DNA of 43,759 bases from positions 1-43,759 of the forward strand of contig JAAVID010000014.1 of NCBI GenBank assembly GCA_014799395.1. The letters run 5' to 3'. Below the pieces are notes generated by a model that saw nothing but the letters and a program-made list of their open reading frames with translations, was not told where the DNA came from and did no database searches. The stretch comes from Oscillospiraceae bacterium (lineage in GTDB: Bacteria > Bacillota > Clostridia > Oscillospirales > Ruminococcaceae). Shown one piece after another: positions 1 through 7,940 of this stretch (position 1 is the first letter of the stretch; every line of letters begins with the position of its first letter). The position numbers were made by a program, and so were the translations under genes.

Positions 1-1
1 A

Positions 2-199
2 AAGCTCAAATCAATGTGGATATTATCTTCCGATGAGTTTGTAAATGAAAGCTACTCAAATCAAAACGGGAAGTATATCGGCACTCGCAGTATAAAGTTC
101 AACGGCTGCCGAACAAACAAATCAACGGGAGAGAAAGAAGAGTATTGCAAGGAAAAATACGAAAAGTATTTATGCGAGGACTTTTCTAAATTTCACTGA
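2..199 (+). CDS. C-terminal end of an unidentified protein (partial)
   Basis: The frame is open to the left window edge and stops at 197-199. An ATG at 14 exists, but no ribosome site precedes it, so this is probably the last 65 residues of a gene starting outside the window. The residues are polar and rich in Lys, Glu, Ser and Tyr, with no motif I recognise. Codon use is more AT-rich than in the genes that follow. It ends 13 nt before the next gene, so the two may share a transcript. Function cannot be assigned. Confidence 0.5.
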   Translation, partial: KLKSMWILSSDEFVNESYSNQNGKYIGTRSIKFNGCRTNKSTGEKEEYCKEKYEKYLCEDFSKFH

Positions 200-212
200 G
201 AGGGAGATTTTT

Positions 213-740
213 ATGGGATTGGGAATATTGATGTGCGGCTTGAACGGCGCGGGCAAAAGCACGCTCGGCAGGGCGCTTGCGGACAGGCTGGGTTATCATT
301 TCATCGACAACGAGGACTTGTACTTCCCCAAGACCGACCCCGACTATATGTACGCGGTCGAGCGCACTCAGGAGGAAGTCGAGGAGCTTTTGCTGAGCGA
401 GATTAAGACTTACGGGAACTTTGTGTTCACGTCCGTCAAGGGGAGTTACGAAAAGGCTCTGCCGTTTTTTGATATTGCGGTGCTGGTGAGCGTTCCGAGG
501 GAGCTTCGGCTGGAGCGCGTTAAGGAGCGCTCGTTCAAGAAATTCGGAGAGAGGGCGCTTCCGGGCGGCGACCTCTACGAGCACGAAAAGGGATTTTTCG
601 AGTTCATCAGCGCTCGCCCCGAGAATATGGTCGAGGAGTGGCTGAAGTCCTTTGACGGGCGGGTCATTCGCGTTGACGGAACTAAGCCGATAGATGAAAA
701 TGTTGAGTTTATTGCCGGGGAAATACGCAGTTTAATTTGA
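213..740 (+). CDS. P-loop kinase of the adenylate/shikimate kinase-like type
   Basis: This 175-residue protein has a clear Walker A motif, GLNGAGKS at residues 9-16, within a short N-terminal beta strand. That is the layout of small nucleoside- or metabolite-kinase P-loop folds. An Arg/Lys-rich stretch around residues 103-115 (RLERVKERSFKKFG) would suit a lid that closes over ATP. The substrate cannot be told from sequence; nucleotide, shikimate-like or small-metabolite kinases are all possible. The ATG has a good ribosome site (GAGAGGGAG). It lies 25 nt upstream of the MNT/HEPN pair and may be co-transcribed with it. An AAA-type ATP-binding protein is the usual database label for such proteins. 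Confidence 0.7.
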   Translation: MGLGILMCGLNGAGKSTLGRALADRLGYHFIDNEDLYFPKTDPDYMYAVERTQEEVEELLLSEIKTYGNFVFTSVKGSYEKALPFFDIAVLVSVPRELRLERVKERSFKKFGERALPGGDLYEHEKGFFEFISARPENMVEEWLKSFDGRVIRVDGTKPIDENVEFIAGEIRSLI

Positions 741-765
741 GTTATTTTCCGAAAGGGAGTGCGGA

Positions 766-1053
766 ATGTCAAGAATTGAAGTTGAAGCTATGATAAAGAA
801 ACTGCTCCGCAAGTACCACGCGGAATACGCGGTACTGTTCGGCTCTTACGCGCGCGGAGACGCGGACGAAAATTCCGATATTGACGTTATTGTTTTCGGC
901 GGCGACGAATTTCACGCTACGGATATTTTCGCGTTCGGAGAGGAATTGCGCGAGCTTTCCAAAATGCGTGTGGACGCGTTTGAGATACGCGAGATAAACA
1001 AGGATACGGAATTTTACCGCAACGTTCTCAAGGAGGGGGTGCGCATTGCTTGA
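766..1053 (+). CDS. MNT-type nucleotidyltransferase, putative MntA antitoxin
   Basis: This 95-residue minimal nucleotidyltransferase carries the GSX10DXD signature: G26-S27 and D38/D40, followed by a third acidic residue near D70. These residues bind the metal and transfer a nucleotide. In the type VII MntA-HepT systems, MntA AMPylates the HEPN toxin and silences it. The length is usual for minimal MNTs. The ATG follows AAGGGAG. Its stop codon overlaps the next gene's TTG start by 4 nt, and the SD for that gene sits inside this one, so the two are translationally coupled. All three catalytic acids appear intact, so it should be active. Confidence 0.85.
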   Translation: MSRIEVEAMIKKLLRKYHAEYAVLFGSYARGDADENSDIDVIVFGGDEFHATDIFAFGEELRELSKMRVDAFEIREINKDTEFYRNVLKEGVRIA

Positions 1054-1394
1054 AAAAAACGGATAAGGAGCGCTTGAAAAAGATCGCTGAGACTTGGGCG
1101 GGGCTTAAAGCGCAGATAGTTAAGCGAAACATCACCGAGGAGCATCTGCTTACCGACGAATTTTCACAATGGGCGGTGACGACCCCGTTATATAATATCG
1201 GAGAACAGGTATATCAGCTAAGCGGGGAATTAAAGGCGCGCTATCCCGAACTGCCGTGGAGCAAGGTCTCGGGACTGCGCCACAGATTGATACACGATTA
1301 CGACGGCGTAAACTGGACGATTATCGTTGAAGTGATCTTTAAGGAAATGGAACCTTTTATACAGTCCGTTAAACGGATTTTGGACGAAATTTAA
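1050..1394 (+). CDS. HEPN-domain protein, putative HepT toxin
   Basis: This 114-residue, mostly helical protein ends with the RX4HXY motif of HEPN ribonucleases (R77, H82, Y84). In the HepT family the tyrosine is the residue AMPylated by MntA, while Arg and His form the RNase site. The start is a TTG at 1050 overlapping the mntA-like stop (TTGA); AGGAGGGGG lies about 11 nt upstream and no ATG is available. The pair forms a complete type VII toxin-antitoxin module. It sits directly upstream of nadB (19 nt) without a visible terminator or promoter between them. Confidence 0.85.
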   Translation: MKKTDKERLKKIAETWAGLKAQIVKRNITEEHLLTDEFSQWAVTTPLYNIGEQVYQLSGELKARYPELPWSKVSGLRHRLIHDYDGVNWTIIVEVIFKEMEPFIQSVKRILDEI

Positions 1395-1413
1395 AAATAA
1401 GAGGGTGGTAATA

Positions 1414-2892
1414 ATGAAATTCAAAAAATTCGACGTGCTGATCGTCGGCACGGGCATTTCGGGCATTTACGCGGCGCTGAACCTCGACAGCTCGCTGTCC
1501 GTGCTTATGCTGTCAAAGCGCGAGCTTACGCTGTGCAATTCGGCGCTGGCGCAGGGCGGCGTGGCGGCGGTCATGGACAGGGAACACGACGACAGCGAGC
1601 TGCACATCAAGGACACGCTTATCGCGGGGCAGTACAAGAACAACCTCGAAAACGTGAAAATTCTTGTCGAGCAGGGTCCGCGCGACGTCGAGCGGCTGGT
1701 CGAGAAGTACGGCGTGGACTTCGACCGCAACGAGGACGGCTCGCTCGCTTTAACGCTCGAGGGCGGACATTCGCGGCGGCGTATCGCTCACCATAAGGAC
1801 ACCACGGGCTTTGAGATCGAGACGAACCTCATAGCGCAGGTGCAGAAGCTTACCAACGTTACCGTTATCAATAACTCGGTGCTGTGCCGTCTGGAAAAGA
1901 ACGACGAAAAGTTTTTCGCCGAGGTCATTGTTGAAAACGGCGGGTACGAGTATTACTGCGCGAATTCGGTCATTATGGCGACGGGCGGTATCGGGCGCGT
2001 TTACGATTTCACGACAAATTCCGCGATAGCGACGGGCGACGGCATTCAGCTCGCGTACAATCTCGGCGCGGAAATTAAAAATTTGTCGTATGTGCAGTTC
2101 CACCCTACGGCGTTCGCGGATAAGGAAAACCGGGAGTGTTTTCTCATCTCGGAAGCGGTCCGCGGCGAGGGCGCGTATCTGCTCAACTGCAACGGCGAAC
2201 GCTTTATGCCGGACTACGAGCCCGAGCGCAAGGAGCTCGCGCCGCGCGACGTGGTCTCCAAGTGCATAATGGCGGAGCAGAAAAAGACGGGCAGCGACGA
2301 GTTCCGGCTGGACATCTCGTATAAAGACCCGGAATTCGTTAAGAACCGCTTCCCGATGATATACAACAAGGTGCTGGAAAAGGGCTATGATATGACGAAA
2401 GAGCCTATCCCGATATATCCGTGTCAGCATTATCTGATGGGCGGGATAAACGTCGACGGCAAGGGCGCTACCAATATCGAGGGCTTGTACGCGGCGGGGG
2501 AGTGCTCGCATACGGGCGTTCACGGCGCGAACCGTCTGGCAAGCAATTCGCTGCTGGAAGCGCTGGTGTTCTCGCGGCTTATCGCCGAGGACATCAACGG
2601 AAAGCCGAAGCGCGGCGAAAACGGCGATGTCGAGTATCCGATGTCCTCTCCCGAGGGAAAGCCGCTGCCGAGCGGGATACGCACCGAAGTCCGCCATATA
2701 ATGCAGAAGTCCTATTTTATCTACCCCGACTATCCCGAGGCGGAAAAGGGCTTGAAGCGCATTGCCGAGCTTAAAAGCGAGCTCGAAAACGGCGGCTTTG
2801 CGGTAACTCCCGATTTTGTTGAAGCCAAGTCCATCGTGACCTGCGCATACATTATCTTAAACGAAGTGATTGAAAGGAAAGACGAACAATGA
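1414..2892 (+). CDS. nadB: L-aspartate oxidase
   Basis: NadB oxidises L-aspartate to iminoaspartate, the first step of de novo NAD synthesis; under anaerobic conditions fumarate can accept the electrons. The N-terminus has the FAD-binding GxGxxG motif (VGTGISGIYA, from about residue 11). Further FAD/substrate motifs of the succinate dehydrogenase/NadB flavoprotein family are visible: LAQGGVAAV, HHKDTTGFEI and GVHGANRLASNSLLEALVF. The 492-residue length matches bacterial NadB. I start at the ATG at 1414 with GAGGGTGG upstream; an in-frame GTG at 1405 falls within that SD. It overlaps nadC by 4 nt. No nadA is visible nearby. Confidence 0.95.
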   Translation: MKFKKFDVLIVGTGISGIYAALNLDSSLSVLMLSKRELTLCNSALAQGGVAAVMDREHDDSELHIKDTLIAGQYKNNLENVKILVEQGPRDVERLVEKYGVDFDRNEDGSLALTLEGGHSRRRIAHHKDTTGFEIETNLIAQVQKLTNVTVINNSVLCRLEKNDEKFFAEVIVENGGYEYYCANSVIMATGGIGRVYDFTTNSAIATGDGIQLAYNLGAEIKNLSYVQFHPTAFADKENRECFLISEAVRGEGAYLLNCNGERFMPDYEPERKELAPRDVVSKCIMAEQKKTGSDEFRLDISYKDPEFVKNRFPMIYNKVLEKGYDMTKEPIPIYPCQHYLMGGINVDGKGATNIEGLYAAGECSHTGVHGANRLASNSLLEALVFSRLIAEDINGKPKRGENGDVEYPMSSPEGKPLPSGIRTEVRHIMQKSYFIYPDYPEAEKGLKRIAELKSELENGGFAVTPDFVEAKSIVTCAYIILNEVIERKDEQ

Positions 2893-3725
2893 TACTTCTC
2901 CCGTTTTATGTTGACGACATTATCAAGACGGCGCTGTCCGAGGATATAAACTATATCGACAGCACCGCCGACCTGCTTATCCCCGAGAAAAGCTATTCCG
3001 ACGCGTATTTTATGGCTAAGGCGGACGGCGTAGTCTGCGGCGCGGACGTTGCGGCGCGCGTGTTTACAATGCTCGACCCGACTATCGACGTTAAGTTTAT
3101 GGTGGACGAGGGCGAGCGCGTTTCCAAGGGTCAGAAGATAGCCGTTATCAACGGTCATACGCGCGAAATGCTCAAAGCCGAGCGCACCGCGCTGAACTTT
3201 ATCCAGCATATGAGCGGCATTGCGACCTATACGCGCAAATGCGTCGACGCTGTCGAGGGCACAAACGCGACTATCGCCGATACCAGAAAGACCCTCCCGG
3301 GCTTAAGAGCGCTCCAGAAATACGCGGTCACGGTGGGCGGCGGACGTAATCACCGCTACAACCTCACCGACGCGGCTATGCTGAAAGACAACCACATCGA
3401 CGCTTACGGCGGCATTACCGCGGCGGTAAAAACGCTCCGCAAGCGCGCGGGGCATATGCTCCAGATCGAGGTCGAGACGCGAACCCTCGACGAGGTAAAG
3501 GAAGCCCTCGAATGCGGCGTAAACGTGATAATGCTCGACAATATGAGCCTCGAACAGATGACCGAGGCGTGCGCTCTCGTAAACGGCAAAGCAAAGACCG
3601 AGGCTTCGGGCAACGTCACGCTCGACAATATACGGGCGGTAGCCGAAACGGGCGTTGACATAATCAGTCTCGGCGCGCTCACACATTCCGTACAGGCGTT
3701 TGATATTTCAATGAAATGGGGTTAA
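2889..3725 (+). CDS. nadC: Nicotinate-nucleotide pyrophosphorylase (quinolinate phosphoribosyltransferase)
   Basis: NadC converts quinolinate and PRPP to nicotinic acid mononucleotide, CO2 and PPi. The family motifs are clear: ADTRKTLPGLR, GGGRNHRYNL, LKDNHI, and the C-terminal EASGNVTLDNI with ISLGALTHS, which hold the quinolinate and PRPP sites. The 278-residue length is normal. The ATG overlaps the nadB stop (ATGA), so translation is coupled. With nadB it supplies two of the three de novo NAD steps; quinolinate synthase (nadA) is not in this window and must be elsewhere if the pathway is complete. Confidence 0.95.
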   Translation: MILLPFYVDDIIKTALSEDINYIDSTADLLIPEKSYSDAYFMAKADGVVCGADVAARVFTMLDPTIDVKFMVDEGERVSKGQKIAVINGHTREMLKAERTALNFIQHMSGIATYTRKCVDAVEGTNATIADTRKTLPGLRALQKYAVTVGGGRNHRYNLTDAAMLKDNHIDAYGGITAAVKTLRKRAGHMLQIEVETRTLDEVKEALECGVNVIMLDNMSLEQMTEACALVNGKAKTEASGNVTLDNIRAVAETGVDIISLGALTHSVQAFDISMKWG

Positions 3726-3728
3726 ATT

Positions 3729-4007
3729 ATGGACGAAATCGAATTCAGATACGACACACAGCTTCTGCTTGACGCGGACGAGCCCTCGGACGACCTCGAG
3801 GACGAGCTCGACGAATATATCCGCACACACTTCAAGGGCGACTCCCTCCTGGTAATCGCCGACGAGGACAACGGCGTAACCACCGCCAAGCTCCACTTCC
3901 ACACCAACGAGCCGTGGCAGATACTCGAATACTGCCGCTCGTTAGGAGAGATATATGATATTGTAGTAGAAGATATGGTAAGACAAAGCAGAGGTTTGAA
4001 GGGCTGA
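3729..4007 (+). CDS. Stand-alone fatty-acid-kinase/YloV-like domain protein
   Basis: This 92-residue protein resembles an isolated piece of the YloV/FakA family. After an acidic segment (residues 15-31) comes GDSLLVIADEDN, then KLHFHTNEPWQILEYC and GEIYDIVVEDMVRQS. This parallels the FakA pattern of GDS-hhhh-DDD, K-x-H-h-H-T-x-x-P and the G-x-h-x-x-h-x-h-x-N-M turn. In FakA this domain sits between the ATP-binding and fatty-acid-carrier parts; here neither is present. It starts 3 nt after nadC with only a weak SD in the nadC end. It could be a regulator, a partner of a separate kinase, or a remnant. Family assignment is moderate and function is unknown. Confidence 0.55.
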   Translation: MDEIEFRYDTQLLLDADEPSDDLEDELDEYIRTHFKGDSLLVIADEDNGVTTAKLHFHTNEPWQILEYCRSLGEIYDIVVEDMVRQSRGLKG

Positions 4008-4013
4008 CCGGTC

Positions 4014-4335
4014 GTGAGGCTCCGCCTCACACTCCGGCAAGGGCTCTGCCCTTGCATCCCGCCTAAGGGGCAAGCCCCTTAGGAATCCCGGTTCCCATTA
4101 CGGTGGGAATTTTAGTTATGACCTTGTCTCTGTAAGGTTACAACGCAGCTCTTGGCTGTAATAGTAATAACGGCGCGTTTTTTTAACAACGCGCCGTTAA
4201 ATTATTCAGCCAAGAGCAACGAAGTTACCTTACAGAGACGACCTGAAAATTAAATCGCCCAAAGTGTTGGGAAACGGGATTCCTAAGGGCGCAGCCCTTA
4301 GGCGGAATGCAAGGGCAGAGCCCTTGCACTGACTT
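4014..4335 (+). repeat. Large palindromic 3'-end cassette, copy 1
   Basis: This element fills the gap between two convergent genes. From the left: hairpin 4014-4030 (GTGAGGC/GCCTCAC), hairpin 4037-4055 (GCAAGGGC/GCCCTTGC), hairpin 4062-4083 (CCTAAGGGGC/GCCCCTTAGG), and a small hairpin 4092-4109. Next is a long nested hairpin, 4126-4239, with an 11-bp stem 4148-4158/4207-4217 around an inner 11-bp stem 4169-4179/4188-4198 with a T-run loop. From the right, hairpins 4282-4302 and 4309-4327 mirror the left side. The whole is roughly a symmetric inverted repeat with no ORF inside. It may terminate transcription from both sides. A close relative lies at 33337-33617. Confidence 0.85.
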
Positions 4336-4352
4336 CCTCTCTAAATACTATC

Positions 4353-6890
4353 TTACTCCGCTACATTATTCTTGATAACCATTTTTCTGATGAATTCGGA
4401 GGTATGGAGGGGTCTGCCGTTTATGATACCCTGTATCATATCGGCGTCGAAGGCGCGGGCGTTTTCGAGGGCTTTGATGGTGTCTACGCCCTTGATACAA
4501 ACGGTCATACCCTTTTCGTGAGCGCTCTCTATCACGGAGCGGACGAACGCTGCCTGGACGGGGTCGTCGCTCAGACGGCGGCTTCTCAGCTTAATGCATT
4601 TTACATACGGGCTTTCGACGGGCGCGGAGGTGAATACGTTTCCGCCCTTGTCGTCGGCGATTATGTTTACGCCGCTGTTCGCCATTTGTTTGAGGAAATT
4701 GGTTCTTCCGAGCGTTCCGTCGCTTTCCGATACCGAAACGCTTACCGCCTCGGGCGGGAGGGAATACTCCAGCAGCGCCTTGCGGAGTATGATAACGCCC
4801 GTCTCGGAGTTAAGGATATTCTCCGGGATACTGAACGCCACGCGGAAATTCAGCAGTCCGCACTCCCGCACAGCCGCGCAGAACTCGCAGATACGTTCGA
4901 CAACGAACTCGTAGATATCCTCGGCTTTGCCCATACGTTCGAGAACGGGCAAAAACTTGTCGCGCGAGACTATTATATCGCCGTTGCCCCAGAAAAGGTG
5001 CGCCTCACAGCAGATAAGCTCTCCCGTCCGCGCGTCGACAACGGGCGTGTACAGGAAATAAAAGCCCTCGAAGTCGTTCTCGGCGGCTTCCGTTACCAGC
5101 CGTCTTATGCGGAGATTGTTGTCGAGCTTTTCCTCGATACTGTCCGAATAGCTCACAGCGTCGTGAATGCGCTTGTCTTTCGCGAGCCTGAGCGTTTTTG
5201 TCGCGACGCGCACGCAGTCGGCAACGTCCTCGGCGTCGTTGGGAAACATACATACTCCCGCGTAGATGTCGAGCCGGTACTCGCTTTCGTTAAGAAACCA
5301 CGGCGAGCGGAATTTGTTGAGAATGGTCTGCGCCAGAGCCAGTCCCTCCTCGCGCAGACAGACGCCGAACGTGATAAACAGTATATCGTTTGAGAACATA
5401 TATACCTTTTTTTCCTTTTCGGTAGGTATCGCGGAGATATATTCCGCAATGCTCCGCACAATATCCTCGGTATAGCGGAGCGTATAGATCTCGGAAAGCT
5501 CCTTTAGGTTGGCTATCTCCACGGAGATGACCGCGCCGCTCTCGCCCTCGGCTATCGACCTGTTGAAATCGCGCTCGAACGCGCTTCTGTTCGGTATACC
5601 CGTCGTGGTGTTGTAGTACGCCAGACGGAGCAGGTGCTCCTGCGATACCGCAAGCTCGTTCTCCATAAACGAACGGTAAATGACCGTCGAGATTATCTGC
5701 GTAATGCTGCGTATCATCTTTCTGTCGCGGTTTGTCCACACGCGGTTCCCGTTTTTCGCCATAAATACGATAAGACCGCGCGGGTCGCCGTTTTCGTACA
5801 CTCTCGACATTGCCACGCTTCTGCCCTTGCTCTCCCCGCCGCGGAGCTCGTCCTCGTGCATACATACCACGGCGTTGTTTTCAAGCGCCTTGTCGACATT
5901 CGGGTTGAACGGCGTATTTGACAGCATAGGGATAATATCGCCCGTCTCGCTCCAGCGGTATACCTTTATCGGCTGAACGTTGTCGGAGCAGAAAAACAGA
6001 TCGTCAAGCCCGAAATAATCGCGGATAAGCGGGATTATACTGCCGAACGAAGCCGCGGTGCTCCTGCTCTGAAGTATCAGGGAATAGATGTTGTTCACAA
6101 GTATCTGATCCTCGAAATTCTGTCCGAGGAGCTTATTGGCTTTCTGCGAGTTTTCCATTTCCTCGCAGACGACAACGTAAGAGTTTGCTATCTCCGAGAC
6201 CGTTCTTACCATAGTCTCCAGCAGGGGAACGCAGTCGTTTATATCCTCCAGCGACTCGCCCGCGATAACCCACGACGCAACCGTCTGGTGCTTTACGCGG
6301 ATATTCTTTTTACGCTGATAGCTCATTTTATTGAGGTTTATTTTCCTGTCCTGCGCCGCGGCGATAATTCTGCCGTCCTCGCCGACTATCGCGGAATACA
6401 TACCCTTGATACGCGAAAACGGGAGCTGAATTCTCTCCAGATAGTCCAGCCCCAGTATGTCGAGCAGCTGCGGCATATTATCCCTCGACGAGCCCATAGA
6501 GCCCTCCGCCTTGCGCCTGAACGAGCTGATAACGGGGTCGCTTCCGCAGTCGAGATACCCCGTCACGTCAAACAGCATACCCGAAAGCACGCGCAGAGAC
6601 CCGTCCCTGCGGAACTCGGGCGCAGCCGCTATGTAGTACCATCTGTACTCGCCGCCGCAGTTAAGACGGACGTGCGCCTTAACGCCGCTCTGATGTCCGC
6701 TTATGACCTCGCTTACAATATCGCAGAACGGCTGATAGTCCTCGGGGCAGATAATATCCCCGAGAAGCGCCGTTTTTTCGGTCGAAAAAGGATTTTCCCC
6801 GAGCAGAAATTCAATGGGGAAATCGGGCTGATACTTCATTACAAACGCGAAATTACCGCTGTTTCTGACTGCCTGTTCCAGTCCTGTCAT
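4353..6890 (-). CDS. PAS/PocR/GAF-type sensor with degenerate GGDEF and EAL domains
   Basis: This is an 845-residue multi-domain protein. An N-terminal PAS-like region (about 15-115, with GGEYRWYYI) is followed by a PocR-like ligand domain (about 140-245), a GAF-like region (about 265-410), a diguanylate-cyclase fold (about 425-585) and a phosphodiesterase-like fold (about 600-835). In the cyclase the GGDEF signature reads SNDIL. In the EAL domain EAL reads EAH, and the DDFGTG-type loop is DDKGG. Catalysis of c-di-GMP synthesis or breakdown therefore looks lost; a sensor or c-di-GMP-binding role is inferred. The start is the ATG at 6890 (SD AAGGGG at 8 nt). A GTG nine bases upstream lies inside the SD. 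Confidence 0.85.
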   Translation of the reverse strand: MTGLEQAVRNSGNFAFVMKYQPDFPIEFLLGENPFSTEKTALLGDIICPEDYQPFCDIVSEVISGHQSGVKAHVRLNCGGEYRWYYIAAAPEFRRDGSLRVLSGMLFDVTGYLDCGSDPVISSFRRKAEGSMGSSRDNMPQLLDILGLDYLERIQLPFSRIKGMYSAIVGEDGRIIAAAQDRKINLNKMSYQRKKNIRVKHQTVASWVIAGESLEDINDCVPLLETMVRTVSEIANSYVVVCEEMENSQKANKLLGQNFEDQILVNNIYSLILQSRSTAASFGSIIPLIRDYFGLDDLFFCSDNVQPIKVYRWSETGDIIPMLSNTPFNPNVDKALENNAVVCMHEDELRGGESKGRSVAMSRVYENGDPRGLIVFMAKNGNRVWTNRDRKMIRSITQIISTVIYRSFMENELAVSQEHLLRLAYYNTTTGIPNRSAFERDFNRSIAEGESGAVISVEIANLKELSEIYTLRYTEDIVRSIAEYISAIPTEKEKKVYMFSNDILFITFGVCLREEGLALAQTILNKFRSPWFLNESEYRLDIYAGVCMFPNDAEDVADCVRVATKTLRLAKDKRIHDAVSYSDSIEEKLDNNLRIRRLVTEAAENDFEGFYFLYTPVVDARTGELICCEAHLFWGNGDIIVSRDKFLPVLERMGKAEDIYEFVVERICEFCAAVRECGLLNFRVAFSIPENILNSETGVIILRKALLEYSLPPEAVSVSVSESDGTLGRTNFLKQMANSGVNIIADDKGGNVFTSAPVESPYVKCIKLRSRRLSDDPVQAAFVRSVIESAHEKGMTVCIKGVDTIKALENARAFDADMIQGIINGRPLHTSEFIRKMVIKNNVAE

Positions 6891-7001
6891 AGTGCTCACC
6901 CCTTGATCGAAAATTTAGTTGCGCCTTTAACGCGCAATATATATTATATAAGTATTTTTGGTAATAAATGCCTGTAATCGCAGACGTTATTCTTCACTTT
7001 C

Positions 7002-7031
7002 ATTGTATACATTATACCATAAAGTTTTCAA
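7002..7031 (-). promoter_or_regulatory. Putative promoter of the degenerate GGDEF/EAL gene
   Basis: Read on the minus strand, TTGAAA (7026-7031) lies 18 nt before TACAAT (7002-7007). An overlapping TATAAT (7011-7016) preceded by TGG would act as an extended -10. Either fits the gene starting at 6890, leaving an AT-rich leader of roughly 110 nt. Confidence 0.5.
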
Positions 7032-7111
7032 CATTGCAAGTACTTTTTTGTTATTTTCACAAATTTTTCATTTTTTTTATTTTAATAATTCTCATATTTG
7101 TGTAAAACTGT

Positions 7112-7149
7112 CAAAAAAATATCGGCGAAACGCGGTAAACGCTTCGCCG
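7112..7149 (-). terminator. Terminator after the anti-sigma gene
   Basis: The stem CGGCGAA (7123-7129) pairs with TTCGCCG (7143-7149). On the minus strand it is followed by a run of T (complement of the A-run at 7114-7119). This ends the sigma/anti-sigma transcript. T-rich bases on the plus side would also allow activity in that direction. Confidence 0.7.
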
Positions 7150-7178
7150 AACTAATATTTTTTGTGAATAATTCACAA

Positions 7179-7940
7179 TTATTCGCTCTTGACAAATGTC
7201 GCTTTATAGGCATTTTCACTGTTGAACAACAGAAGTTCATCACCTTTGATTATAACGAACATCACCTCGCCGTTCAGAACGGCTTCGATACGCTCCGAGT
7301 TTTCGTCGAACTCGGAAGATGTGATATTATCATCGCCGTACTTGCCCATGTCGATGTCGGGGAGCGCGGTATAGACCGCCGTTTCGCCGTTGTACTCGAA
7401 CGTGAGCGTATCGCCGTCAAACGTCAGCACCGCCCGTGCCGAGGCGTTATCCGCAGGCTCGGCGGGGAAATCGCCGAGCGACCCGCCCGCGCCCGTAACG
7501 CTCGCGCCCGTAACGCCGTCGCCCGCCTCGTCCGCGCTCACAACGCCCTCGGCACATACGCCGTTATCCGCGTCGAAGTTCGGCTCGTTTGACGTATCCC
7601 AACCGCCCGCAAATTCGTTGGCGTTCACCGTGTTTCCGTTGGTGTTTCCGTTGGTATCGCCCGAGGGGCTGCCCGCGGTCGGCGCGGTGCTTCCGCCTAT
7701 CATATGGTTTATTCCGTCTGTAGCGAACTTTCCGCCGTGCGTGAGCGTGAGCACCGTCACTCCGATAACCAGACAAGCCGCTATCGAACCGCCGATAGTC
7801 ACAATGCGCATAGGGAGCTTCTTTTTAGTAACTTCCGGCTCGGCGAGCTTTCGCTCAACGCCGCGGCGGATACGCTCCATAGCCGCCTCGTCGGGGGTGA
7901 TCTCCGAAAATTCCTTTTTGTATTCGTCTCTGAGATCCAT
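7179..7940 (-). CDS. Putative membrane-anchored anti-sigma factor
   Basis: This 253-residue protein has a charged cytoplasmic N-terminus (residues 1-43), one membrane segment (about 45-67) and a long extracellular part. The outer part begins with a Gly/Asn/Thr-rich low-complexity linker (about 84-150, including NGNTNGNT). It ends in a beta-rich domain (about 165-253) with alternating TFDGDTLTFEYNGE-type strands. Its ATG overlaps the stop of the ECF sigma gene by one base (TAATG), the usual arrangement for a sigma/anti-sigma pair. No zinc HxxxCxxC anti-sigma motif is present. The role is inferred from topology and gene order; the outer domain is not one I recognise. Confidence 0.7.
   Translation of the reverse strand: MDLRDEYKKEFSEITPDEAAMERIRRGVERKLAEPEVTKKKLPMRIVTIGGSIAACLVIGVTVLTLTHGGKFATDGINHMIGGSTAPTAGSPSGDTNGNTNGNTVNANEFAGGWDTSNEPNFDADNGVCAEGVVSADEAGDGVTGASVTGAGGSLGDFPAEPADNASARAVLTFDGDTLTFEYNGETAVYTALPDIDMGKYGDDNITSSEFDENSERIEAVLNGEVMFVIIKGDELLLFNSENAYKATFVKSE

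Noticed and set aside
1750-2697. 315-residue open frame opposite nadB
   Set aside because: It is antisense to a clear L-aspartate oxidase; same codon-bias artefact.
3303-3686. Two overlapping minus-strand frames opposite nadC
   Set aside because: Both are antisense shadows of a well-supported quinolinate phosphoribosyltransferase.
4014-4335. Cassette as an insertion sequence
   Set aside because: It contains no transposase frame, and I could not see flanking target duplications.
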